Part shown: in pieces, positions 43,895 through 52,342 of the stretch
How the letters are laid out: each line of letters starts with the position of its first letter
How positions within the stretch are numbered: position 1 is the first letter of the stretch
From: Aquimonas sp964586455
Lineage (GTDB): Bacteria > Pseudomonadota > Gammaproteobacteria > Xanthomonadales > Xanthomonadaceae
Assembly (NCBI GenBank): GCA_964586455.1
Contig: CAZPHV010000015.1
Span: 23,536-87,535, forward strand
DNA length: 64,000 nt
Direction of reading: 5' to 3'
Made by a program: the position numbers and the translations under genes
The notes under the pieces: generated by a model
Seen by the model: the letters and a program-made list of their open reading frames with translations, nothing else
Databases searched by the model: none
What the model was told of the DNA's origin: nothing

Positions 43895-44698
43895 ATGCAA
43901 ACGGAACCGGCAAGCCTCGACCCCCATCGCTACAGCACCACGCTCGCGATCACCGGCTTCACCGGCGCATTGCTGTTCGGCCTCGCCTTTCTGGTCTCGC
44001 TGCTGGCGCCGACGCAGCTGGAGTCAGCTGTTCGACAGATGGTGGCCAGCGAACTGCGCGATCGCGCCGATACGCAGATCGAGCGCATGCAGGACACGCG
44101 CTTGGGTCGTCTGGCCGAACGCATGCTGAGCCAGCAGGCTGAACGCATCGCACAGCTGAAAGCCGATCTCGCGACCGGATTGCCACAGCGCATCGATGCG
44201 GTACTGAACGAGATGCTGCGACCGGACTGCGACTGCAGAAACGGTCCACGAGTCAGTGTCAGCGACAGCGCCTGGCTTGAGATTGCCGATCGGGAGCGCA
44301 TCGGTGAACGCCTGAAGGCCTTCCTGCAGTCCGAGTACCGCGAGATCGCCGACAAGCTGCATCGCGAGTTCCGCATCTTCACCGGCGCCAATGCCCTGGT
44401 GCTGCTGGCGGTCGGGCTGACCGCTGCGCTGCGGCGGCGTGCCGGGCCGCATCTGTTGCCCAGTGCGGTGCTGATCTTGACCGCGACCACGATCGTCGCG
44501 GCCTTCTATCTGTTCGGCCAGGACTGGCTGCGTACGATCCTGTTCAGCGACTACCTCGGCTTCGGCTACGTGGTCTGGATTGGCGTGGTCTCTCTGCCCT
44601 TGTTTGACGTGGCCTTCAACCGAGGGCGCATCGTCACCGAACTCTGGAACGCCGTGCTGGAAGCGCTGGGCTGGGCGGGTTCGGTCTGCTCCTGCTGA
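43895..44698 (+). CDS. Membrane protein with periplasmic coiled-coil domain, unknown function
   Basis: A 267-aa protein with ATG 43895 preceded by CAGGAG. A transmembrane helix at about 17-40 (TGALLFGLAFLVSLLAP) is followed by about 120 mostly helical residues (LESAVRQMVASELRDRADTQ, RLAERMLSQQAERIAQLKAD) and a cysteine cluster RPDCDCRNGP. Three more transmembrane segments follow after about residue 165. The layout suggests a sensor- or scaffold-like periplasmic helix hairpin held by a membrane bundle. No known family is recognised. Confidence 0.65.
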   Translation: MQTEPASLDPHRYSTTLAITGFTGALLFGLAFLVSLLAPTQLESAVRQMVASELRDRADTQIERMQDTRLGRLAERMLSQQAERIAQLKADLATGLPQRIDAVLNEMLRPDCDCRNGPRVSVSDSAWLEIADRERIGERLKAFLQSEYREIADKLHREFRIFTGANALVLLAVGLTAALRRRAGPHLLPSAVLILTATTIVAAFYLFGQDWLRTILFSDYLGFGYVVWIGVVSLPLFDVAFNRGRIVTELWNAVLEALGWAGSVCSC

Positions 44699-44777
44699 TT
44701 GAATCCCAAACACGCTGTTTGCCTGAGGTCGGCTGTGGCAGGCTTCGCGGCGCGCCCCTCACTGACAGAGCCCGCTC

Positions 44778-45110
44778 GTGAATCCAATCGAAGTCGCCCA
44801 GCACCAGCTCGATGCCTACAACGCCCATGACCTGCAGCGTTTTCTGGAGGTCTATGCCGAAGATGTCGAGGTCTGGCGCATGCCGGCCAGCGAGCCCAGC
44901 CTGCGCGGTCGCGCGGCTTTGGGCGAGTTCTATGCCAACGAGCGCTTCCACCTGCCGGCCCTGCACGCTGAACTCGTCAATCGCATCGCCGTCGGCGACA
45001 CCGTGGTCGACCATGAGCGCGTGACCGGCCTGCGCGATCAGCCCTTCGAGGTGATCGCGATCTATCGCATTGCCGACGGCCTGATCCGCTGCGTGTGGTT
45101 CCACAGCTGA
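44778..45110 (+). CDS. SnoaL-like/NTF2-fold protein
   Basis: A 110-aa protein starting at GTG 44778 (MNPIEVAQHQLDAYNAHDLQ). AYNAHDLQRFLEVYAEDVEVW is characteristic of SnoaL/ketosteroid-isomerase-like NTF2 folds, and VDHERVTGLRDQPFEVIAIY completes the sheet. Such proteins are small-ligand enzymes or binders; the substrate is not predictable. It is 2 bp from the next gene, suggesting co-translation. Confidence 0.8.
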   Translation: MNPIEVAQHQLDAYNAHDLQRFLEVYAEDVEVWRMPASEPSLRGRAALGEFYANERFHLPALHAELVNRIAVGDTVVDHERVTGLRDQPFEVIAIYRIADGLIRCVWFHS

Positions 45111-45112
45111 GC

Positions 45113-45799
45113 ATGTGGGGTGAGCTGCTGCGCGATGTCGGACGCCTGCTGAGCTTCCGACCGATGGGCCCGGGCGTGCGCTCGCACGCGGACGCCTATC
45201 TCGCCTTCGGTCTGGGCATGACCTGGCTTGCTGGCATCGGCCGCTATTGGGACAACCCGCGTGCCGAACTGTGGCAGCTCGCCGGGCTGGGCTCCGTAGC
45301 CTACGTGTTCTCGCTGGCCCTGCTGCTGTGGCTGCTGATCCTGCCGCTGCGTCCGCGGCGCTGGAGCTATCGCAACGTGCTGCTGTTCGTCTGCCTGACC
45401 TCGCCGCCGGCACTGCTGTACGCCATCCCCGTCGAGCGCTTCATGAGCGGAGACGCCGCGCTGGCAACGAACGCGTGGTTCCTGGCGGTGGTCGCCAGCT
45501 GGCGGGTCGCCTTGCTTTTGGTGTTCTTGAAGCGCGACGCCGGACTGCGGGTCTGGGAAGCGATCGTCGCCTGCCTGCTGCCGCTGGCCCTGATCGTGAT
45601 GGCCTTGGCCATGCTCAACCTGGAGCACGTGGTGTTCAACCTGATGAGCGGCATCCGCGCCGAGGAGCAGAGCGCCAACGATGCGGCCTACATGGTGGTG
45701 GTCGTGCTGTCGTTTTTCTCCTTCACGGCCTCACCGCTGTTGGCTATCGCCTATCTGTGGCTGGTGTTCCACCGACGTCAGAACCTCGCGCGTAACTGA
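45113..45799 (+). CDS. Polytopic membrane protein of unknown function
   Basis: A 228-aa protein with about five transmembrane segments (LGLGSVAYVFSLALLLWLLI-type, VLLFVCLTSPPALLYAI, WFLAVVASWRVALLLVFLK, VACLLPLALIVMALAML, VVVVLSFFSFTASPLLAIAY). It begins MWGELLRDVGRLLSFRPMGP and is 2 bp after the SnoaL-like gene. The layout loosely resembles Yip1-type membrane proteins, but this is not strong enough for a call. Confidence 0.65.
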   Translation: MWGELLRDVGRLLSFRPMGPGVRSHADAYLAFGLGMTWLAGIGRYWDNPRAELWQLAGLGSVAYVFSLALLLWLLILPLRPRRWSYRNVLLFVCLTSPPALLYAIPVERFMSGDAALATNAWFLAVVASWRVALLLVFLKRDAGLRVWEAIVACLLPLALIVMALAMLNLEHVVFNLMSGIRAEEQSANDAAYMVVVVLSFFSFTASPLLAIAYLWLVFHRRQNLARN

Positions 45800-46184
45800 A
45801 GCAAAACACGCGATTGGTGCTTGACAGCGTGCCCCTTCGGCGCTCCTCCGCAGCCTCGGCCCGATTGCGCCCGCCGCGGGTTGTGCACAGCGCAAATCCT
45901 TGCTCTGTCAAGCGACAGTTTCTGCACGCCCGTTTGCGACTCGACTTCAAGAGATTCCTGTAAGCCATTGATTTTGAAGTTTTTTCAAGCGCTGGGCAGT
46001 TTTTCACCAGACACCCGCAAGCCCTTGATATGCGGGCAATTGCGCAGGCCCGCCCCAAGCCCATGCACACACTTATCCACAGGCGATGTGGATATCCAAA
46101 GCCTCCGCCCCTGCCTTTTGACAGGCGAGCCCGAAGGCCGCAGAGGCGACGATTCAGGGCTGTGTTCGCGCCCTTGGAATCCGC
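45800..46184. other. 385-bp intergenic region with a consensus DnaA box
   Basis: No gene is supported. The stretch 45960-46005 is more AT-rich than its surroundings, with T-runs. TTATCCACA at 46073-46081 equals the DnaA-box consensus, followed by a partial inverted copy GATGTGGAT (46084-46092). A small CTGTC-AAGC-GACAG hairpin (45905-45918) lies nearer the upstream gene and might act as a weak terminator. It presumably contains the promoter of the peptidase gene. Confidence 0.5.
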
Positions 46185-47732
46185 ATGTCCGTGCCTGCCC
46201 TGCCCCGCCTGCTTCGAGTCGCGCTGATCGCGTCCTCCCTGTGCCTGGCGACCCCGTTCGCGCTGGTTGGCGACGCTTTGGCCAAGACTCCGGCCGGCCC
46301 GGACGTGGTCGAGACGACTGCAGCCAAGCGCGTCGAAAAATCGCTCTCGGCCCGGATCAACGGCCAACAGATCCGCTACACCGCGACCACGGGCACCGTG
46401 CTGCTTCAAACCGACGAGGGCACGCCGAGGGCCGAGCTGTTCTACATCGCCTACCAGCGCGCGGGCATCGCCGACCGCAGCACGCGGCCCGTCACCTTCA
46501 GCTTCAATGGCGGGCCAGGATCGTCCTCGGTCTGGCTGCACCTCGGCACACTCGGCCCGCGCCGCGTGGTGTTTCCGGACGGCGTACAGCCGCCGCCGCC
46601 GCCGCACGGTCTGACCGACAACGAGCATTCCCTGCTGGACGTGAGCGACCTCGTTTTCATCGATCCGGTCGGCACCGGCTACAGCCGCGCCGCAGGTGAT
46701 GCGAAGGCCGAGGAGTTCCAGGGCGTCACCCAGGACGTGCAGGCCGTGGCCGAGTTCATTCGCCGCTGGACCACCGAGAATCAGCGCTGGAACAGCCCGA
46801 AGTTCCTGATCGGTGAAAGCTACGGCACGACGCGCGCAGCCGCGCTGGTCGACCACCTGCAGAACGCCGAGGGCATGTTCTTCAATGGCGTGATGCTGGT
46901 GTCCTCGATCCTGAACTTCGGCACCGCGCGCTTCGATCCGGGCAACGACCTGCCTTACATCACCTTCCTGCCGACCTATGCGGCCACCGCCTGGTACCAC
47001 GGCCGCATCCAGCCCAAGCCACCGCTGGAAAGCTTCCTGCAGGAGGCCCGAAACTTTGCCGAAACCGAATACGCGCAGGCATTGATGCTCGGTGCACGGC
47101 TGCCGGAGGTACGCGCCCGCGAGATCGCTCAGAAGCTGTCGGGCTTCATCGGTGTCTCGGCCGAATTCCTGCTGCGCGCCAACCTGCGGCCGAGCATCCA
47201 GCGCTTCACCAAGGAACTGTTGCGCGAGCAACGTCGCACGGTCGGCCGCCTGGACAGCCGCTACCTCGGCATCGATGCGGATGCTGCCGGCGAGACGTCC
47301 TCGCATGACCCCAACTACACCGCCATCCTCGGCCCCTACACCGCCGCGCTGAACCACTACGTGCGCAGCGAGCTCGGCTACGAGGACGCACGCAAGTACG
47401 AGATCCTTAGCGGCGACGTCAATCGTCGCTGGAACTGGGGCAGCGCCAACGGCGGCAGCTTCATCAACACCGGTGAACAACTGCGCTCGGCGATGAGCCG
47501 CAACCCGCATTTGAAGGTTCACGTAGCCAACGGTTATTACGACCTCGCCACGCCTTTCTTCGCGACCGAATACACCTTCGACCACCTGGGCCTGGAGCCC
47601 GAGCTGCAGGGCAACGTGTCGATGAGCTACTACGAGGCCGGGCACATGATGTATTCGCACGGCCCTTCGCTGGAGGCGCTGGGCCGCGCGCTTCGCGAAT
47701 TCGTGCAGGCGTCGTCGCGTCCCCGGCCCTGA
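46185..47732 (+). CDS. Secreted S10 family serine carboxypeptidase-like protein
   Basis: A 515-aa protein with an N-terminal signal (LLRVALIASSLCLATPFALV). It matches peptidase S10: FSFNGGPGSSSVWLHLG oxyanion region, serine nucleophile in FLIGESYGTTRAAAL, aspartate in ANGYYDLATPFFATE and histidine in YYEAGHMMYSHG, so the triad is complete. Predicted to be exported and to trim C-terminal residues from peptides. Its TGA overlaps the ATG of the response regulator (TGATG), so the two are translationally coupled, an unusual pairing. Confidence 0.92.
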   Translation: MSVPALPRLLRVALIASSLCLATPFALVGDALAKTPAGPDVVETTAAKRVEKSLSARINGQQIRYTATTGTVLLQTDEGTPRAELFYIAYQRAGIADRSTRPVTFSFNGGPGSSSVWLHLGTLGPRRVVFPDGVQPPPPPHGLTDNEHSLLDVSDLVFIDPVGTGYSRAAGDAKAEEFQGVTQDVQAVAEFIRRWTTENQRWNSPKFLIGESYGTTRAAALVDHLQNAEGMFFNGVMLVSSILNFGTARFDPGNDLPYITFLPTYAATAWYHGRIQPKPPLESFLQEARNFAETEYAQALMLGARLPEVRAREIAQKLSGFIGVSAEFLLRANLRPSIQRFTKELLREQRRTVGRLDSRYLGIDADAAGETSSHDPNYTAILGPYTAALNHYVRSELGYEDARKYEILSGDVNRRWNWGSANGGSFINTGEQLRSAMSRNPHLKVHVANGYYDLATPFFATEYTFDHLGLEPELQGNVSMSYYEAGHMMYSHGPSLEALGRALREFVQASSRPRP

Positions 47733-48415
47733 TGGACAGCGCGGCCACGAACGCCCCGGTGCTGGTCGTCGATGACGACCCCGCGCTGCTCGATCGCCTG
47801 TGCCGGGTGCTCGCTACAGTGGGCTTTGCACGCGATGGGCTGCGCCTCGCCGCCAGCATCAGGGAGGCGCACGCGCTGGCGAGGGACGAGGCCTTCGGGC
47901 TGGCGCTGGTGGACCTTGGCTTGCCAGACGGCAATGGCACCGAGCTGGTGGGCTGGCTGCGCCAGCGCGAGGCCGCGCTGCCAATCCTGGTGGTGACCTC
48001 GTGGAGCACTGAAGCGCAAATCCTGGACGCGCTGGGCGCCGGCGCCACCGGCTACCTCCTGAAGGACCGCGAGGACATCGAGCTGGAGCTCTCGATACGC
48101 AGCGCGCTGCGTGGTGGAGCACCGATCGATCCCTTCATTGCGCGGCGCATCCTGGCGCTTTCGGGGCTGACGGGCACACCCCCGGAGCAGGGCGCGTCCG
48201 CGGCTGTTCCATTGCTGTCCGAAGCCCTCACCGACCGCGAGACGGAGATCCTTGGCCAGGTGGCCAAGGGGCTCAGCAATCAGGAGATCGCGGAAGCGCT
48301 GCAGATCTCGCGACACACCGTGGAGACCCACATCAAGCGCGTCTACGCAAAGCTCTCGGTGCACTCGCGCACCGGCGCGGTGCACGCGGCACGGGCGCAC
48401 GGCCTGCTTCCGTAG
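47732..48415 (+). CDS. LuxR/NarL-type response regulator
   Basis: A 227-aa regulator. The receiver domain has VLVVDDDPALLDRL, phospho-acceptor aspartate in LALVDLGLPDGNG, threonine in VVTSWST and lysine in YLLKDRE. The C-terminal LuxR HTH has LTDRETEILGQVAKGLSNQE and ISRHTVETHIKRVYAKL. It shares a promoter with the peptidase gene. A histidine kinase gene on the same strand at 52343 is the likely partner, separated only by the oppositely oriented glycine-rich gene. Confidence 0.93.
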   Translation: MDSAATNAPVLVVDDDPALLDRLCRVLATVGFARDGLRLAASIREAHALARDEAFGLALVDLGLPDGNGTELVGWLRQREAALPILVVTSWSTEAQILDALGAGATGYLLKDREDIELELSIRSALRGGAPIDPFIARRILALSGLTGTPPEQGASAAVPLLSEALTDRETEILGQVAKGLSNQEIAEALQISRHTVETHIKRVYAKLSVHSRTGAVHAARAHGLLP

Positions 48416-48563
48416 ACGGGTCGACCAGGTTCGCATCAAGGGGCGACCCGGCCCGCGCCGGGCGAGGCCGCCCACCCATTCCTGCAGCGCGCCTCAGCTC
48501 GCGCAGGCCACAGGGCACTCTCCGCGCCGGCCAAGCCAACCCGGACAGTACAGTACGTCCCGC

Positions 48564-51500
48564 TTACTCGAAGCCATCCTTGAAAAGCTCGGGCACGGCC
48601 AGGCTGGCATCGATCACGACCGTGACCGCCGTGGCGCCGTACTCCACCCGGGCAGCCAGGCCATCGGCTCCGGTCAGCACCAGATTCTCGAAAGTGCCGT
48701 TCAAGGAAGACGCCGTCAGCACGGTGTACACCGTCCCATCGACCGGCGGCTCTGCGAAATCGATGCGCAGGGTGCCGGCAAGCTGCGCGGCACCGCTGAC
48801 CTCCAGACGCCCATTGGCCGGGCTGGCACCGCCGCTGGCCACGACCTGCAGGGTCCCGGAAGTCTGGCTGAAGCTGGCCACGCGCAGGGTCAGGAAGCCG
48901 CCGCTTGGATTGCTGCGCAGCTCGACGCTCGCCTCGTTTTCGAGGCTGCCCACGGTGCCGCTGCCGTAGAGCTTTCCTCCTGCAACCCGCACCGGCAGGT
49001 TGGGGTAGCCCTGGCCCTGCAGCGAGTTCAGAACCCGGAGCTCACCCGCGCGCACCGTCAAAGGCACCGAAACGGCGCTGCCGAAACCCACCAGGATCGA
49101 GGCTCGCTCGCCGCGCTTCTCGATGCGTCGGAAGCCCTCGAACGCATAGCCCCCCGAGCCACCGGGCTGAAACCGGCGGGCATCCAGGCTTTCGTCGTCA
49201 AACTGCGGGTCGAACACCAGCGTGTCACCCCCGTTCAGATCGCCGCTTTCGCTGACCACCCGCGCTGCGGGCGGCGAATTCCCCTCCAGGACGAGCTCAT
49301 TGCCACCACCGCGCATCAGGATGCCCGGCGCGGCCTCGGGCACCGTGGCGCCCGAGACACCGCCGACAAACGAGGCGGCAAAGCGGGCCGCGCGCAGGAC
49401 GGCATCGCCGTCCAACAACACACCCGGACCGCCCACACCGACCACCCCGCAGGGTGGGCCGTCGGGGCGGTAGAGCCTGATGCCGCCACCATCACCTCCG
49501 CGCACGCTGCTGCCGCTGCTTGAGACGGCAGCCCAGCGCAACTCCGTGTTGCGCAGGACAATGCCGGCACCGCCGGCACCGCCGTGGGCCGCCACGTTGT
49601 TCGGCTGCGTGGGAACCAACGCACAGGCGCCGCCCGCACCGCCCCGGCCACCCTGGACGTTGATCCGGCCGAGCAGCTCGGCGCTGGCCAGTTCGATCAG
49701 CTCGACACCCGCGCCTCCCGCACCGCCGGCACCGCCCACCGCCGGGTTCTCTTGCCCTCGCGCGGCGAGCTCCTGGCCGGCCGCACCGTTGTCGCCGCCG
49801 ATGCCGCCATTACCGCCCTGGATGCTCGCGTGGCTCACGTGGGACCACTCCGCTGCGCTGGCCAGGACCAAACCCACCCCGCCATCGCCGGCACGGCCGC
49901 CGCGTCGGTTGAAGTCATTCACCGGGAACTGCTCTTGCGGAGACCCGGTACCACCATTGCCGCCGTTGCCGCCAACAATGCTTGCGGGTGTTTCCGCGCT
50001 GCCCTCGGTGCTGAGCAGGGACCCGCCCGAGATGCGAGCGCCTGCGCCGCCCTCGCCGCCAAACCGTCGACCGCCATTCGTGCCGCTGCGCCCAGGCGCT
50101 CCTGGCCCGCCGACGAGGCTGCCCGCGTGCGTGAGTACAGCGCCAGCTTCGGCGACCAGGCCGTGTCCGCCGTCCCCGCTCTCGCCCCCTTCGATCGAAA
50201 CGCGGGTTCCGGTTCCACCGGCCAAACCACCCCAGGCACCCCAGCCGCCCTCAATGCGGCCGCTGTTGCTCAAGCTGCCGCCTTCGACCTGCACGCCCAC
50301 CCCGCCGCTGCCGCCTCGCCCGCCGCGACCGCCGTCACACTGATTCCCAAGGCAGATTGAGGTGACCAAGGTATTGGTGCCGCCAGTGGCTCCCTCGAAG
50401 CCAAAACCACCAAAAATCTCGCCGCGATTGTCGAGGCTGGCGCCTTCAGCGAGCGCGACGCCGTCGCCACCGCTCCCGCCGTCGCCGCCCCGGCCCTCCT
50501 GGCCGTCCACATTCAGCTGCGCGAAGTTGCGGCCCAGACCGCCCGCCCCGCCCAGGCCGCCGAACAGAAGTCCCTGATTGACGATCTGGTCGGCGGCCAT
50601 CGCCACGACGGCGCGGCCGCCGGTACCGCCACTGCCACCTCGACCACCAGAGCCCGAGCGTCCCGCAGCGCCGGTTGCACCCGGCGTGGCTGCGCCGCTG
50701 GTTTGGCCACCGTCGCCGCCCGCTCCGCCGGCTCCCGCCTGACCGCCCTGGCCGCCGTCGCCGCCCACGCCGCCGTCGACGCGCGCGCCTGCAGCGTTGA
50801 CCAATTCACCGCCGCCGCGCAGCACCAGGCCGTCGCCACCGACGCCACCCGCTGCGCCGTCACCACCCTTGCCGCCATCGCCGCCGCGGCCGCCGTTGCC
50901 ACCATCTCCACGGACACCGAAACCGCCCAGAGCGCCGAAGCCGCCGTCACCGCCGCGGCCGCCATTGCCTCCACGTCCGCCGGTACCGCCGTTGGCAGCG
51001 CTGCCGCCGCCGCCGGCGCCGCCACTGATCTCGAAATGGTTGAGGATCCGAGCCTCGACGCCGGCAACCAAGCCAGCCCCGCCACTGGGGGAGACGAGAC
51101 CGGCAGGCCCGTCTGCGCCCCGACCTCCGTCGCCACCCGCGCAACCGTTTCCACCTCCCGACGTGTTGTTGTCGGCCCCGTTGCCGCCCCTGCCTCCTCG
51201 ACCTCCCGCGGCACCGGGTGGCGCGGCGACGGAAGACACCGCGCCCTCGCCCCCTGAAATGATCCCGGCGTTGTCGAGCTGGGCTGCGTCCAGCAACCAG
51301 ACGCCAGGCCCCGTTGCTGGCGGCGGTGGGACCGTCACCAGGCCCGGCTGAACTCCGGGTTCTCCATGTCCACCGGGCGAACAACCCGCGACGCCATCGC
51401 TGCCGTTGGTGCCTGCGAGGGACTGCGCGGCCGAGGACAGTCCGGCGCGCCCGCCCCTGATGCGTCCAGACTGAGCCACCGTGATGAAGGCTGCGTCTGC

Positions 51501-52166
51501 GACGACCAGCCCGGCCCCGGGGCTACCGCCGGCAGCCGCAACAGCAAAGGCTGATGCCACTTCGAACGGAGCGCTTTGTATCAATCCTCCGCGTCCGCCG
51601 TCACCGCCGGTGAGCTGGCCAGTGATGCGGGCCTGACCGGTACCCAGCAAGGTGATCGTGCCGCCCCCGCCGCCGCCGCCGGCGTAGCCGCCAACCGACG
51701 AGCCCCCGTTCCCGCCGTCACCGCTTTTGCAGTTGAGGTCGGTGGGCCATGAGGCCAGCGGGCCATGGAAGCAGTTGGCCCCTCCCCCACCACCACCGGA
51801 GCCCGCGAAAGAAGTAGAGTTTCCACCATTCCCGCCGCGGCCCAGATTCACCCCCAAGACTCCCGATGCACCGGCTGCGCCCGGCGTAAGGGTTGGTGAG
51901 ACTGGCGTTGGCCCGCCTGCGCCACCCGGCGCGCCGGCACCTCCACCAGCGCCGCCCGTTCCAATCAGCCCGCAAGCCCGCCCCGCCTCGCCGGGCACGC
52001 CGGCCGCGCCACCGTTCGCGATGCAGCCGTCCACTCGTCCGCCGCCGTTGCCACCGCTCCCAAGCGCAGTCAGGCCTGCGGTTTGGGCCGACGCGGGCAG
52101 CGCGCCGCCCGCGCTCAGCGCCGCAGCGATGAAGGCGCTCATCAAGGAACGGGTTCTGCTGCGCAT
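48564..52166 (-). CDS. Secreted glycine-rich beta-solenoid-like repeat protein with DGFE C-terminus
   Basis: A 1200-aa protein from ATG 52166. The signal peptide is about residues 1-28 (SLMSAFIAAALSAGGALPAS, cut near ASAQ). Residues to about 900 alternate GGxGGxGG runs with short hydrophobic units of the form GVxLxxGAxLxNxGxIxGG (for example GVALAEGASLDNRGEIFGG and GVQVEGGSLSNSGRIEGG), as expected for a beta-helix with glycine-rich loops. The last ~250 residues resemble autotransporter passenger repeats (GGKLYGSGTVGSLENEASVE, GTLRIDFAEPPVDGTVYTVL) but no outer-membrane barrel follows. The protein ends VPELFKDGFE. Composition recalls mycobacterial PE_PGRS proteins without their PE domain. Probably surface or extracellular. 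Confidence 0.8.
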   Translation of the reverse strand: MRSRTRSLMSAFIAAALSAGGALPASAQTAGLTALGSGGNGGGRVDGCIANGGAAGVPGEAGRACGLIGTGGAGGGAGAPGGAGGPTPVSPTLTPGAAGASGVLGVNLGRGGNGGNSTSFAGSGGGGGGANCFHGPLASWPTDLNCKSGDGGNGGSSVGGYAGGGGGGGTITLLGTGQARITGQLTGGDGGRGGLIQSAPFEVASAFAVAAAGGSPGAGLVVADAAFITVAQSGRIRGGRAGLSSAAQSLAGTNGSDGVAGCSPGGHGEPGVQPGLVTVPPPPATGPGVWLLDAAQLDNAGIISGGEGAVSSVAAPPGAAGGRGGRGGNGADNNTSGGGNGCAGGDGGRGADGPAGLVSPSGGAGLVAGVEARILNHFEISGGAGGGGSAANGGTGGRGGNGGRGGDGGFGALGGFGVRGDGGNGGRGGDGGKGGDGAAGGVGGDGLVLRGGGELVNAAGARVDGGVGGDGGQGGQAGAGGAGGDGGQTSGAATPGATGAAGRSGSGGRGGSGGTGGRAVVAMAADQIVNQGLLFGGLGGAGGLGRNFAQLNVDGQEGRGGDGGSGGDGVALAEGASLDNRGEIFGGFGFEGATGGTNTLVTSICLGNQCDGGRGGRGGSGGVGVQVEGGSLSNSGRIEGGWGAWGGLAGGTGTRVSIEGGESGDGGHGLVAEAGAVLTHAGSLVGGPGAPGRSGTNGGRRFGGEGGAGARISGGSLLSTEGSAETPASIVGGNGGNGGTGSPQEQFPVNDFNRRGGRAGDGGVGLVLASAAEWSHVSHASIQGGNGGIGGDNGAAGQELAARGQENPAVGGAGGAGGAGVELIELASAELLGRINVQGGRGGAGGACALVPTQPNNVAAHGGAGGAGIVLRNTELRWAAVSSSGSSVRGGDGGGIRLYRPDGPPCGVVGVGGPGVLLDGDAVLRAARFAASFVGGVSGATVPEAAPGILMRGGGNELVLEGNSPPAARVVSESGDLNGGDTLVFDPQFDDESLDARRFQPGGSGGYAFEGFRRIEKRGERASILVGFGSAVSVPLTVRAGELRVLNSLQGQGYPNLPVRVAGGKLYGSGTVGSLENEASVELRSNPSGGFLTLRVASFSQTSGTLQVVASGGASPANGRLEVSGAAQLAGTLRIDFAEPPVDGTVYTVLTASSLNGTFENLVLTGADGLAARVEYGATAVTVVIDASLAVPELFKDGFE

Positions 52167-52342
52167 GATCGTGTCCGGATAGCGGGCACGCCGCCCGCGC
52201 TGGCGCGAGCTTTGCGCAGGTCGCAGGCCGGCGAATCCCCAGATCTGGGTATCCGCACTGTGAATCCGCGCACAGGCCGCCACTGGCTTGACAGTCGAAA
52301 CCCCAGCTGCGGCAATGCCGGCCCGCCCCGCACGCCCGCGCC

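Noticed and set aside
45800..46184. Chromosomal replication origin
   Set aside because: Only one perfect DnaA box and no dnaA, dnaN or gidA nearby.
49480..51351. Several proline-rich plus-strand frames inside the glycine-rich gene
   Set aside because: Glycine codons read backwards give proline and alanine; no ribosome sites or domains.
49500..51800. CRISPR-like or tandem-repeat array
   Set aside because: The periodic GGxGG-coding pattern is in-frame coding repetition without identical repeats and unique spacers of fixed length.
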